Source of the DNA: Asterias rubens
Lineage: Eukaryota > Echinodermata > Asteroidea > Forcipulatida > Asteriidae
DNA length: 64,000 nt
NCBI RefSeq assembly: GCF_902459465.1
Contig: NC_047065.1
Coordinates: forward strand, 13,679,634-13,743,633
Direction: 5' to 3'
A program made the translations under genes and the position numbers. Below, in pieces: positions 12,362 to 24,089 of the stretch. Under the pieces are notes generated by a model. It was not told the DNA's origin and searched no databases. It saw nothing but the letters and a program-made list of their open reading frames with translations. Every line of letters starts with the position of its first letter. Position 1 is the stretch's first letter.

Positions 12362-14105
12362 TGTAACACTGTCGAGACTAATTTGTTGACTGTCAGGTAT
12401 ACACGTTTCAAGGCAAGCCCCCGTGATGTGGTGAAAGTCTACGGCCGGTGTTTGCCGTCTTTGAACATCGCCCGCGGGTATCTCCCAGCGGTACAACGCT
12501 TTCAATTCTCACAAACCAACAGACGATTTACGAGGACATTTTCATAATAATTTCATAACTTTCTATAATTTGGAGGGTCACATTAGTTTGAGCAAGGAGC
12601 TTTTTATAGATCCATTGTTTTGAATTTGAAACTGTTTTGCACAGGCATGTGGTATCTGTCAATAGGGGAGATATGTATATGAACTGGTGGAAACAACAGA
12701 AGAATTATTAAAATCCAAAATAACAAGCTCAGATTTGTGACCATCCCATCTTAAAGAAGTGGCGATAACTTTAATTTTGTGTCTTACTGATTTAAGGCAC
12801 CGTGCATTACTGGTATGCCTGTATCATTTCTTAAAGCAGAGTAAAAATTTCAGAAGTACAGTTTGCCAAACTATCTTGAACGGAATACTTTGTATATATG
12901 CTTGCATCAACTTTGACAACACCCAAACTCTCACGTGTGAAACCTCCAAAGCATGCTGCAAGTAAGTCTCCAAGTTTAGCAATGTCTTACTCACGCATTC
13001 CTTCACCATTCCATGTCTCATACCTCACCATCGGCTTAACAATTATCGAGAAGAAACGTGTGTATAAAACAGAAGAAGGAAAAGAAATAAAAAGTAATGC
13101 TCTAAATCGCCATTATCCACTAAAAGGTACCGCGCTGTCTCGATTTGCCTCCCCGGGGGTTTCGTGAGCCAGCCACGGCTTGGTGTTCGTAGTACGGCCC
13201 GCTCTCGCTTTGGTGTCTTAAGGCCATAAACATAAAATGTTTAGCGTCCCCGCCCGCTTCCTTTTTGGAGGCTGCCTCCTAATATATTTTTTTCTTATAA
13301 CATGAAAAAAATAATAAATTTTCCCTTTTCCCTTTTTTCATACAAGGATTCTCAGACGAATTTGTATTAAAAAAACAGCCGGTTGTCTTTAAAAGTGTGT
13401 CAAGCAGCCATTAAAAAATAAATCCTTCCTTCTTTCTCCAAAAGGCAGGACGCTTAACATGTATTTGTTTTTATTTGGCCTAATATTGTATCTATAGCAC
13501 ATGAATTTTGTAACGCCTTGGGGCAACATGTGCTGCCATTGGTCGGGATTGATGGCGGGGAATCCGATTAAGGGTTCCATGAGAGTGGTGTTCTGGCCTT
13601 CTGCGTCCATTAAACTGCATTAACAAATCTTTGCCAGTTTATTCTGTTTTGACTCGGGGTAAGTCTAACCCTAGAGTAAGAACCAACACGAAATGCAGCA
13701 CGACGTTTGTGTGTGGCAGGTGAGAGCGTGGCGTCTGTGGTACAGCTCATGACGTCATCTCTGGGACTACTATAACTAAGGTCATTGCCTTGCCTCTGTT
13801 CCGTGGGATTAACATTCTGGTGGCGTAAATGGGTTAAGAGTGAGGAATGTCTCTCCGGGAGCCGGAAAATAATCTTTCAAACTCTCTCACCTTGACAAGA
13901 ATAAAATTTGGTTTTTACTACAAATATACCGATGTGTGTTACGCACTGCACGCCTGAGACTTCACGTCTAGGCAACGAAGGCGATTGCCTCGATGCCTCC
14001 TATAGTCATTTGGTGCCCTTGGAATGCTTCAGTAGAAATTAACAATTTTCTTCGTGCCCGTTACCAAGGAGAAAATATCTTGGTGTCCTTGCCCTTTCAA
14101 AAACG
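12362..14105. other. Gene-free stretch
   Basis: Holds fragments of a dispersed repeat with GTTTAGCGTCCCCGCCCGCTT (near 13238), also seen near 38710 and 59340. No exon supported. Confidence 0.4.
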
Positions 14106-14109
14106 AAGC

Positions 14110-14235
14110 CTACAGACATGACACCGTAAAGGCCTTTATACACACATTACTTTCCAGAGTTCTGTGGGGAAAGATTCACATGCAAATCACTCGTGTGGGA
14201 TTCGAACCGACGACCCTTTCAAGAAAGCAAGACTA
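14110..14235 (-). mobile_element. tRNA-like SINE fragment
   Basis: On the minus strand GGTCGTCGGTTCGAATCCCA is a B-box promoter motif. It is followed by the same CACACGAGTGATTTGCATGTG / GAAAGTAATG tail type as the copy at 16.8 kb. The A box is degenerate. Confidence 0.55.
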
Positions 14236-14239
14236 ATGT

Positions 14240-14940
14240 AACTGGAATTGTAACCCCAATTTTCGTACAAACTATGAGTACTTTGTGATCATCTCTAGTC
14301 ATTTTCGAAGCTTCTGTCCTTTTTTTTCTTCAAACAGAATACAGACTTATGACATAGCCTGATGTCATTTTATGCAAATAACAAGTGTATGCAAATAACA
14401 AGTGTCTGCGTAGTCTGGCACAGAACGGCAACCATACGTGCCATCACGCACGCTCCTGATATATTGTCACGCATTGTCTCGTAAACAAGAGGGTCGGTGC
14501 ACCAGATATTCGCTCACTCACGACCCCATCCCATTGTGATGTTGCCCCAATACGTCTGTCAAAATAAATATAAAACTTCAAATCTTTCCCCGAAGTTAAC
14601 AGAGCCATTTTCTGAAACGTATTCCAACTGATGAGCCCACCCTCAACCACGAGAACCCATGCCCACTCAAACAATCTACAATGACCATTTAGGAGCCCTC
14701 CTCGTTGAGTCGTTACGGTGGGGGGATTTTAGTCCAGCAATAAGAGCAAGGAAAACACGGGGCTTTTCTTTCAATTGTGGGCAGGGGTGGACGAGACCTT
14801 TTGAAAGTGATTGGCCGTCGGGAGGGAATTTGAATGCGAGGGCACTCGATGCTATACTCCAAGTCTCTTGAGTTCCAACAGTGCCGTGACAGTGTAAATA
14901 TAGACGAGTTGGTGGCTAACGTAGACGAAGAGCAGATTGA
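14240..14940. other. Gene-free stretch
   Basis: No supported exon. A short GCAAATAACAAGTGT direct repeat sits near 14376. Confidence 0.35.
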
Positions 14941-14944
14941 GGAA

Positions 14945-15207
14945 CGTTTTACAGTGACTTATACCATGGAGGAATAAATTAGATTTATTCCTCCATGCTT
15001 ATACCCTCTTGTTTCAGTATCTGCCCATTTATCTTGAGTGTCTATGGTTCACTTTTTAACTTTCTATTTAAGCCTTCTCTTTCTCTATTGTACCGTTTAA
15101 CCTATTTTTAACATTGGTATTTTTTATCGGTGTGTTATTATGTAAAAAAAAAATCTGGGCCAAGGAATTCCCCATGCAGGGAGAATAAATTTGTATTGTA
15201 TTGTATT
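14945..15207 (+). mobile_element. Probable non-LTR retrotransposon 3' tail
   Basis: Ends in GAATAAATTTGTATTGTATTGTATTA, a short tandem tail typical of a non-LTR element terminus. It is preceded by a T-rich 3'-UTR-like stretch and ATCTGGGCCAAGGAATTCCCC. No protein-coding remnant is readable. Confidence 0.5.
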
Positions 15208-15380
15208 AGAATATAATATTCAACTATAGTTACATCACAACCGAACGAGAGAAACTGATTTTAGTGGACAATTATACATGGGAGTTCCTTGTGGCCAGGG
15301 TTTGAATCCCCATCCTCATATAAAGATACTATCATTAAGAGTGGCGTCACTTTCTAAAATATATTACAACGACTGATAGC

Positions 15381-15530
15381 CCACTTTGGAAAAGTTTCCG
15401 TATGGCGCCACCACTTTTTCATTCGAAATAAAATAATATAGTATCTAATTTACCTGATTGATATATCCCTTTTTGTAAAAATGAGTGAAAAAGTGGTGGC
15501 GCCATACGGAAAGTTATCCCCCACTTTCAG
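15381..15530. mobile_element. Fold-back MITE with GGCGCCACCACTTTTTC arms
   Basis: Left arm 15381-15424 (TTTCCGTATGGCGCCACCAC) mirrors 15483-15525. A lone arm of the same family is present at 34470-34505 (AAAAAGTGGTGGCACCATAC). Confidence 0.85.
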
Positions 15531-15539
15531 TTTGGTAGA

Positions 15540-16765
15540 TTCAAAAATGCATTGCGGGAAACTTTACAAATTCCGTTAGCAATCGGCATTTAACCGTCTG
15601 GGCCCAGTTTCGTGCAGCCGTTCGGCAAAAAACTAGTTGTTTTGCCAAGCAGAACTAAGCAGGCTGTCAGTCATAATTCAACATAAATTGTAGGTATTTT
15701 TACGCTGGTAATCTACCAGCCCACTATTTCTCAGTGCTCAGCCTCTATTCTTTGTGTACACTCCAAAAACTGGAGTGTTAAAATTGGCACATGGGTGACG
15801 TTGTCACAATCCCCCTTCACAGGTGTACAGCCTATACTGAATAAATGCAAACACTGTGAACAAACAAAACACTGAAGTATTTGGTTGGCTGTCTTGTTTT
15901 CCCCCAACAAACCCCATATTGGTATTTCTTGGTAAACTTTTGTCGTAAAATAAGCTCAACATTCACAAGTTACACACACCTGTCTTCTTCGATCGTTTTA
16001 ATTTGTTTTTCTCCATCAAAGCTAACAACTTCGGCAGTCGTTTACTTCGCGGCCCTGTTCGCGACCCTTATACGAGCTTCAACCAGTCGTTTATTTTCCA
16101 TTTACAAAGATGGTTTTAAAGTTTTACAGATTTTGAAGAGAACACTTGTGGCTTTTATGGTTAAGAACGATATAGCAAAGCAGACTTTAAAATACTACGG
16201 CGACCACAGATACACCTGTTGTTTGTGACTAAAATATTGTTATTTACCTTAGGTACTCAGGGTAAGCGATCCTGTCTGGGTTTTGCTCCCATTCTGCATT
16301 CTATTTTATTCATAAGAAGAAATACACAGCGTAATCCGATCACTTGTAATCATTCCTCAACCCGAAGGCTGACCAGTGGAATGAATGTTGACGAGTTATC
16401 CCCTTAAGATAGTTTGTGCGTTGGGGGAAGTAAGGATTGAAAACTAGTCTTGAGGAAACCCAAGACGATGAGTGAACCCTATTCGTAGACAGCCAGACAT
16501 CTTGTTGTTGTGCTACACGTTAAAAGAGACCACCAACATTATGGCAAGATAGCTATTCATTTAGAAGAGCGCCGGCACGTACATCGTTGGTTCAAATCCC
16601 ACTCTATAGTCAACTTGTTTTCAGCCTCAAGTCACCCGTTAAAAGAGTCACCAAGGATCAGTATACACTGCGAAAAACTAGGGTGTTAAAGGCAATTTGC
16701 AAATTTCCATCTATAAATCGCTGCGGTACCCGCTGCTAAAATAGGAAGTACAAACTGCCATAGCT
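15540..16765. other. Gene-free stretch
   Basis: A 115-codon frame at 15881-16228 has no recognisable domain. GTTGGTTCAAATCCCACTC at about 16584 is a B-box relic of another SINE. Confidence 0.4.
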
Positions 16766-16769
16766 ATAC

Positions 16770-16908
16770 CGAGCAATCTCGGTGGTCTATTGGTAAGACA
16801 CTGCTCTGGAATTGCAAAGGTCGTGGGTTCAAATCCAACCCGAGTTATATGCTTGTGATTTTGTTTCCAAAGAGCTCGGGAAAATACTGAGTATACAGTG
16901 TATACTAA
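16770..16908 (+). mobile_element. tRNA-derived SINE
   Basis: A box (TGGTCTATTGGTAAGAC) and B box (GTGGGTTCAAATCCAAC) at tRNA-like spacing, then a non-tRNA body AGTTATATGCTTGTGATTTTG and GAAAATACTGAGTATACAGT. The body recurs at 45,280-45,390 after another B box, showing that this is a family and not a tRNA gene. Confidence 0.75.
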
Positions 16909-17454
16909 TGGGTAAAACCACAATTGACACCGTGTGTTGTCTAAACTGTAAAGATACCGAAAAAAGATTCAACATTTATACCAATATAGGCCTAGAGGGT
17001 GTTAAAAATAACACTCGCTTCTGCCGACACAATGACATCATTGGTGTTATTAGTACACCCTGGTGTGTTAATTTCATTCTCTCGTGGGTGTGTGGTCCTG
17101 CTGGTGTGCGGTTGGCGTTTCATAGTATAAGATATTTTGTAAAAATGTTATTAGTTTTAATTGCCATTAATTTTCAGAGTCATTACCAAACGTATACATA
17201 GCCTACCCTTTAATAGTCTGGTGCTTGAGGCTTGCTATTAAATGGTATGAGTCCTTTGTTTAGTCAGTGACAATTGAACGAGCGGCTACGCATCATTCGC
17301 AATTTGAGGCAAACGTACAGGTGTGTCACGCACTGGGGCGTTGAAGAGCTTGGGGTTGTGGGGCCTCATGTACTTGACGCAACCATTAGGGGATTCGGGA
17401 GGGTGTTTTGTTCAAAGCCATCGTAGATCGCTATAAACGATCACGTGGCTTTAA

Positions 17455-17841
17455 AGACACTGGACACTATTGGTAATTGTCAAAGACCAGTCTTCTCACT
17501 CGGTGTATCTCAACATATGCATAAAATAACAGACCTGTGAAAAATTGAGCTCGATTGGTCGTTGGAGTTGCGAGATAATTATGAAAGAAAAAACACCCTT
17601 GTCACACGAAGTTGTGTGCTTTCAGATGCTAGATTTCGAAACCTCAAATTCTAAACTTGAGGTCTCGAAATCAAATTCGTAGAAAATTACTTCTTACTCG
17701 AAAACTACGTCAATTCAGAGGGCGCCGTTACTCACAATGTTTTATACCATCAATCTCTCCCCATTACTCGTTACCAATACAAGTGAGCTAGGTTTAATGC
17801 TGATAATTATTTTGAGTATATACCAATAGTGTCCACTACCT
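17455..17841 (+). mobile_element. TTAA MITE, main family
   Basis: TTAA 17451-17454 and 17842-17845. Full-length with an 11-bp insertion (GTGAGCTAGG area near 17790). Confidence 0.9.
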
Positions 17842-17845
17842 TTAA

Positions 17846-19145
17846 AGGCAAAGTATACCTTTGGGTTTTGCAACCGTTTTGACTGTTTCAATCCTGTATC
17901 AGTTTTGAGGTAAATTTTGAATCGAATAACCCGAGCTTGGTTGACTGTGGTCGATCATTAATAATTATTGAAAGCAGCATCAGGATCATGGTTTCCTCCC
18001 TGGTACCGGTAACTTTGTTTCCCGCTTACTAAAGCGCAAAAGGGAACCAGTGACAACGAAAGCAAAATGGCAGAAGGCAATGGCAGTTTTGAATACCATA
18101 CCGATGGTTGACTAGTCTTCCGAAAGAGTCGCTCGAGTGAGTAAACTGCGCCAGTGTAAGTTGCTAGTCAGTGGTGAACCCTGGGTCGACTCGGTGTGCG
18201 CACTCAAACTTCCTCCAATTAGACGCACTTGTGTACACACGTGTCCCTTGTCTATAAGACGCCAGCATACACGTATGTTACGCACGATTGTGTCCGACGG
18301 TGACGATTAAGTCCGACATCGTTATTGAACCATTGTGTATAAACAATTTGACAATACACACTTGCACAACCCCAGGGTTGTAGAAGAATACATGTCAAAC
18401 CATTCCATTTTACCAAGCTTGATAACTTTATTAACAAAAACTAATTTCATCAAATGCAAATCGTTCGAGCTTGTTGACAATAGTGTTTTATTAGCGCTAC
18501 CAGCACTTCAGATCAGAGAAATCAATGAGATGGGAAGCTAAGCCGACTGCTTCAAGTCCATGTTCATAATGCCACATGGGATCATTTGACTTTTCATGTG
18601 ATGAGTCTGCAACATTTAATGATGACTGAACATTGCGGATGACTGATTGTGTAAACGATTAATTTCGAGGATAACCCGACGAGACGTGGTAACCTGACCC
18701 CTGTGCGTTTCCCATTAAGTATGTTTTATGAGCAATGGCATCTCGCGACTGTATGGAACTGACTAAAATGTATTCCAAGATTGGTTTTCGACCGGATGGA
18801 ATTTACTGGAGTCTAAATGGTGGAATATTTCGCATTATGGTAGAACTACAATACGTCAGGGAACAAGACTGATACACCAGGGATATACTCTGCACCGCAT
18901 TTTTTAATATTCTGCATTATGGTATTATTACAATACTTCTGGGAACAAGTGATATACCCAACCTCGCTCCCATGGGCAGCTTGCCTTATCGATAACTCTA
19001 GTGCACAGCAAGATATGTCGAACGCCTGCAAATGAGTCTTGGGATATTACCAGTGAGCGATATCTGCGTCGCCATACGTCGAGGAACAAGACCAAATTAT
19101 CATGATGGGTCTATACAGAAGTTAGTCTACTGTAAACTAAAAAAC
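17846..19145. other. Gene-free stretch (downstream side of the APCDD1-like exon 2)
   Basis: I searched the minus strand here for a following APCDD1-like exon starting with Cys and found none. An AATATTTCGCATTATGG / AATATTCTGCATTATGG pair near 18830 and 18905 is a small direct repeat. Confidence 0.4.
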
Positions 19146-19151
19146 ACCTAC

Positions 19152-19314
19152 CTCATCGACATCCACTCTCCCTTGAGTCTCGGGGGAATCACCTCTGACA
19201 CGCCCTCGTTGCCTTGGAGATGACGTAACTGACGCCCGCAAACTGATTCCGACAGCGCCCTCACAATCTGACTGTCCAACTCGCTATTTGGCTCCGCAGA
19301 CACCACACTCGGGA
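19152..19314 (-). CDS. APCDD1-like protein, coding exon 2 (start of APCDDC domain)
   Basis: Minus-strand exon with acceptor TTTTCCCCAACAG and donor GTAGGT; entry phase 1, exit phase 2. It encodes 54 residues: the end of the signal peptide, then a segment with C, LRHLQ, VIPPRLKGEWMSM. This matches the start of APCDD1, where C...LKHL...MPP.IEGHWVS comes just before the next cysteine. Here the exon ends at the matching point (WMSM, then a split Arg codon). The remaining exons, which would hold most of the domain and the membrane anchor, are not visible from 1 to 19151 and are presumably outside the window. Confidence 0.72.
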
Positions 19315-19439
19315 CTGTTGGGGAAAACACATAGACTGGTTATACGTTTTATAGCGTGCATATCCGTCACTCAGTGACACTCAAGTCAAGGCGCTTTAAC
19401 ATACAGTATTTTCCTGCAAGGGTGGGACTACGTTTGAAT

Positions 19440-19712
19440 TATGAGACCTAATCTTTGCGCCATGTTTTGGCGTTGACAAGGTGCTGCGTGAAGCAATATG
19501 CTGCCAGGAACACCGGGCGAACCCCTTCCCTTTTCGATAAGTGCACCGGGTTCTTTTGCGTGAGTTACACAACGCACCGGACTAACGGCTTTACGTCCCA
19601 TCCGAAGGAAGAAGCATCATGGTTAAACGTCTTGCTTCAAGGGCACATGATTGTGTCACGACTGAGACTCGAATCCACACCAGTGCTCTCAACCGCTTGG
19701 CCATGCCACGCT
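19440..19712 (-). mobile_element. tRNA-derived SINE, nearly full length
   Basis: Read on the minus strand: A box TGGCCAAGCGGTTGAG, then B box GATTCGAGTCTCAG, then CCTTGAAGCAAGACGTTTAACCA and TTCCTTCGGATGGGACGTAA, with a long tail to about 19440. Parts of the same body (CTTAAGCAAGACACTTGACC) occur at 44755 and 42155. Confidence 0.75.
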
Positions 19713-19734
19713 CATTATATTGTTTTTTCTTAGT

Positions 19735-20735
19735 TGGCCAAGAAAATGGAGAACACGATTAAATGTCTATTTGAAGAACAGAATATACACTACTTAATAC
19801 AGATCGGTGGCAATTTCTTCTTTATTCCATTAGGGCGTCAGCCGTCCCGTGGTGAAAGAGAAGGGAAAAAAACAATGTTCTCTATCCCCAATTCAAAATC
19901 AACATCTATTACATACAGCGATTCTTGAGACTTTTAAGTGACTTTTTTCTATCAGGTGGGTCACTTTTGGTGTAATTGATTGAACGAGACAAAACTCCCA
20001 AGATGGTTGTTGCTCTCTTGCTTTAATCGCAGGTTATCCCACGGGTCAGTCCTTATACACGAGGCATAATGGCGTCGTTTATGACGTCACTCTCGATACC
20101 CAGCAATGCAAAAAAAAAAACATACAGAAAAAAAAATGCAGTCTATTTCAAGATTACCATTGTCTCTTTCCTCATGTACTATATCCTTTTTATTAATTTT
20201 TTTTTACCCATACACCAATGTGTGTTAGCACTCTCCCCGATGCAAATTTTAACATCTCTTATATATCCCTTTTTCATATACAGAATATCCAGGACATTTG
20301 CTGCTCGATTGATCCAAAAAACAAGTTCCATCGTATTCGAGGACAAGAAAGCATTACTATATCATCTTTCAGCCCGGGTCCGACTGACATACCCTTTCAG
20401 CTTCTCACGAACCTCTCTCGGGGGTATTTTGATAGAAAACACGGCGGAGATGTTGGGACATCACCGGAGCGCTACGCGTGTCATCAGGTACGTGTTGGAC
20501 CTTACAAACCAGAGGTAAAGCAGGGAGATTTTTATAATGCAGGGTTTTTTGTTCCTTCTTCTCCTGGGTTTTGAAAGATTGTGATTGGATATCCCAAGTG
20601 AAATTAATATATTTATTTATTTATTAACCTGTATTTGAAAAGGCAAACCCAGAAGGTATACGTGATGTAGTGAAGCGGTATTTTTATGAAGACCTCACTT
20701 TAAAAAAGAAAAAAACAAATTATGCAAGTTTTATT
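19735..20735. other. Gene-free stretch
   Basis: A 149-codon frame at 20069-20518 lacks recognisable motifs and is partly low-complexity (A-runs, T-rich hydrophobic codons). I consider it chance. Confidence 0.4.
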
Positions 20736-20741
20736 GCTTAA

Positions 20742-21132
20742 AGGCAGTGGACATTATTGGTAATTACTCAAAATAATTATCAGCATAAAACCTTATTTGG
20801 TAACGAGTAATGGGGAGAGGTTGATGGTATAAAACATTGTGAGTGACGGCGCCCTCTGAAGTGACGTAGTTTTCGAGAAAGAAGTAATTTTCCACGAATT
20901 TGATTTCGAGACCTCAAGTTTAGAATTTGAGGTCTCGAAATCAAGCATCTGAAAGCACACAACTTCGTGTGACAAGGGTGTTGTTGTTTTTTCGTTCATA
21001 GTTATCTCGCAACTCCGACGACCAATTGAGCTCAAATTTTCACAGGTTTGTTACTTTATGCTTACTAATGTTGAGATACACCAAGTGAGAAGACTGGCCT
21101 TTGACAACTACCAATAGCGTCCATCAGTGTCT
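20742..21132 (-). mobile_element. TTAA MITE, main family
   Basis: Complete, with TTAA at 20738-20741 and 21133-21136 and the full GAGACCTCAAGTTTAGAATT hairpin. Confidence 0.92.
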
Positions 21133-21136
21133 TTAA

Positions 21137-22240
21137 ACCTTTGTTGCAGAAATTCTTTAAGCTTAGTTTATTATTAAAAACTTATTATTGTTGACTATAA
21201 ATAACCCCTGTTTTAGGGATCGTCCCTAATTCACACAAGGTCAACTCCCCCTGGATAAGTCCATAATCCATGTAAAAGTGTTTGGAGGAGTAGACCTACT
21301 TTGTTTCCTCAATAGTTTCAATAAAATTACATCTAAGGGAAAAGGTGGTCATCTTTTAATAGTGAATTTCAGCGAGTTGTTTTGTTATAGTGTGCGCGTT
21401 CATAAAACTAATAGAGGAGTGTTTATTTCATGATCAACAATCGAAATAAACACCGGTGATTGGGTCATCAAATTGCTTTTTTTTGATGGTATATATTTTT
21501 TATCGCATGATTTCTCTTGGGATCGGAAATAAACTTTTGAATAATGTGAACCTTCACATTGCTATTCAAACCTTTTCACGACACAATACCCATCCCGGTA
21601 TTTTTTCTTTGCCTTTTTGTCTTTTACCAATGCCAAAGAAAAGAGAATTATTTGGATCCATTTTACATCGTTGGTCTAGGGTCTATACACAAACAAGCAG
21701 GGGTATTCCTTTGCTGCAAAGGTGGCTGTTCTCTGGAATTCCCAGCCAAACCTACAAGATATTGAAAGTAAAAAATGACTCACCCTCCAACAGCAAACAA
21801 ATCTGTTTACGATGTAAAAAAAAAAAAAACAAAAAAACCTTCACTTTTTCTTTATACATATTCTGCAAATAATACCGTCTTACAGGAATTATACATGAGT
21901 AACGAATACCACTGCTCCCTAAATTGGTTTAGAAGGACGAACTTCGTCGTGTACGAAATGTTGAGTCCGGAACCGTCGGTGCGAAAGGGACCAAGGTTAA
22001 TTTACCGCCGAGCTAGATTGGAAAAACGTGACCTTTTCGCGTTCGGGGGATGTAGTTTTCCATTTTTCTTTTTCACTTTCTATTTTTAATAACAATTTCA
22101 AACTTATTACAACTTGTAGGCACGTGACTTCTCAGGTAGCCTATTTTTTGTCCCTGGCCTGAAAAATGTGTACTCAAAATTCTTCTTCAAGACTTACAGT
22201 TTTCTTGAAAGAGGTAAAGCAGCCACCAACGGGAAAAGTC
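21137..22240. other. Gene-free stretch
   Basis: Short open frames at 21456-21872 and 21775-22089 are A/T-run rich and show no family resemblance. Confidence 0.35.
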
Positions 22241-22242
22241 AG

Positions 22243-22419
22243 GGACCGATTTCATATCCGGGTGCTTAAACAGAAAATATTGCTTGGCAGTTTTCTGCTG
22301 AGCAGAAACGGGCAGGATACCAGTCACAAATTTTACATTTTTGTACATTGTGGTTTGGCTGGTAACCTTATTCTGGTAAGCAACATTTTATTGTGCTGAG
22401 CTACTTTTTGTGACAGGGC
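22243..22419. mobile_element. Decayed GGGCCCAATTTCATAG-type MITE
   Basis: GACCGATTTCATATCCGGGTG at one end and TTGTGACAGGGCCCT at the other, with CTTAAACAGAAAATATTGC and GGTTTGGCTGGTAACC inside. Heavily diverged. Confidence 0.5.
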
Positions 22420-22740
22420 CCTGGTGATAGACATAGTCTGTAAACCTTGTGAAATGTAACATTTTATTGGGAGGTTCGTGGTCTAGAATGAAGGGGGGGG
22501 GGACACAGGCCACTGAACAATTTTCAGGAAATTTCAAACTGGCGTCGGATCTCAACCCTGAAATTTGACCAAGGTTTACCCTTAATTTTTTCATTGACAT
22601 AGCCAGCAGGACCATTTAGCTTTTTATTTCACTGGTCCCTCGGCTTTTGCCCTTGTCAATTTTTCACATAAAATAGGGATCAACCATTGAACCAGCCAGG
22701 ACCGCTTGGAGCGATTTTTGATTGGTCCTCAGGTGTTTAA

Positions 22741-23135
22741 AATGCACTGGTACACTACTGGTAATGCACTGGTACACTACTGGTAATTACTCAAAATATT
22801 AAATAATTGTTGGCATAAAACCTTACTTGGTAACGAGCTATGGAGAGCTGTATAAACCGTTGTGAGAAATGGCTCAATGCTCTGAAGCAACGTGTTTTTT
22901 AAGGGGTAATTTCTCACTAAAATAAAATACTGTCACCAGGTCTGAAGCCTTTTATATTATGCATCTGAAAGCACACACATTTGTGCAATAAGGGTGTTTC
23001 TTCTATCATTATTCTCGTGCAACTTCGATGACCAATTGGGTCCAAATTTTCAAAGATTTGTTATTTTATGCATATGTTGGAATGCACCAAGTGAGAAGAC
23101 TGGTCTTTGACAATTACTAAAGGTGTACAGTGCAT
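22741..23135 (-). mobile_element. TTAA MITE, variant subfamily
   Basis: TTAA 22737-22740 and 23136-23139. The left end carries a duplicated ACTGGTACACTACTGGTAAT. Confidence 0.85.
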
Positions 23136-23388
23136 TTAACTATATAGCATTTGGCCAGCGGAGAACTCTGTTGACGATATCGGTTCTGTTTGGTTTGATT
23201 TAGAACATTACTCACTTGTCACCTCGGGATGATGGACGGAAAATTCACTTGTGATTCATGAAGGCTGGGAAAAATCAAATGGCTATCTTCTTATTGTTGC
23301 CTCACAGAAATTGCGAAATATGTTTTGATAAGAGCCGAATAAAGACTCGACTAACCCAAACGTATGTTACCTTTCCTCTATTTATTAA

Positions 23389-23745
23389 ACACAGGGGACA
23401 CTAATGGTAATTGTCGAAGACTAGTCTTCTCATTTGATGTATCTCATCATATGTATGAAATAACAAACCTGTGAAAATTTGAGCTCAATCAGTCATCGAA
23501 GTTGCGAGATAATAATGGAAGAAAAAACACCCTTGTCATAACGAAGTTGTGTGCTTTCTGATGCTTGATTTCGAGACTTCAGATTCTAAATAATTATGAG
23601 GTCTCGAAATCAAATTCGAGGAAATTTACATATTTCCCGAAAACTACGATACTTCAGAGGGAGTCGTTTCTCACAATGTTTTACAACCTCTCCCCATTAC
23701 TTGTTACCAATTATTTTGAGTATTTACCAATAGTGTCCACTGCCT
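23389..23745 (+). mobile_element. TTAA MITE, main family
   Basis: TTAA 23385-23388 and 23746-23749; the right arm lost about 20 bp. Confidence 0.87.
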
Positions 23746-23779
23746 TTAATTATACCATGTTTTCTAGTTTGATAGGTTT

Positions 23780-24088
23780 CTAGGTTGATAGCATAAAACA
23801 TTGTAAGAAACGGCTCCCTCTGAAGTGACGTAGTTTTCGAGAAAGAAGTAATTTTCCTCGAATTTGATTTCGAGACCTGTGATTTAGAATTTTGAGGTCT
23901 CAAAATCAAGCATTATGAAACCACACAATTTCGTGAGACCATGGTGCGACAAGGGTGTTTTTCTGTCACGAATATCTCGCAACTTCGACGACCGATTGAG
24001 CTTAAATTTTCACAGGTTTATTATTTTATGCGTATGTTGAGATACACCACTGTGAAGACCAGTTTTTTGACAATTACCAATAGTGTAT
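23780..24088 (-). mobile_element. TTAA MITE, truncated copy
   Basis: Begins inside the element (TTGATAGCATAAAACATTG) and runs to ATTACCAATAGTGTA. No intact TTAA on either side. Confidence 0.8.
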
Positions 24089-24089
24089 A

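Noticed and set aside
16770..16850. tRNA gene candidate with A and B boxes
   Set aside because: The acceptor stem does not close and the same body recurs elsewhere; it is a tRNA-derived SINE.
20069..20518. 149-codon open frame
   Set aside because: Contains long A and T runs, no recognisable motif, no exon borders.
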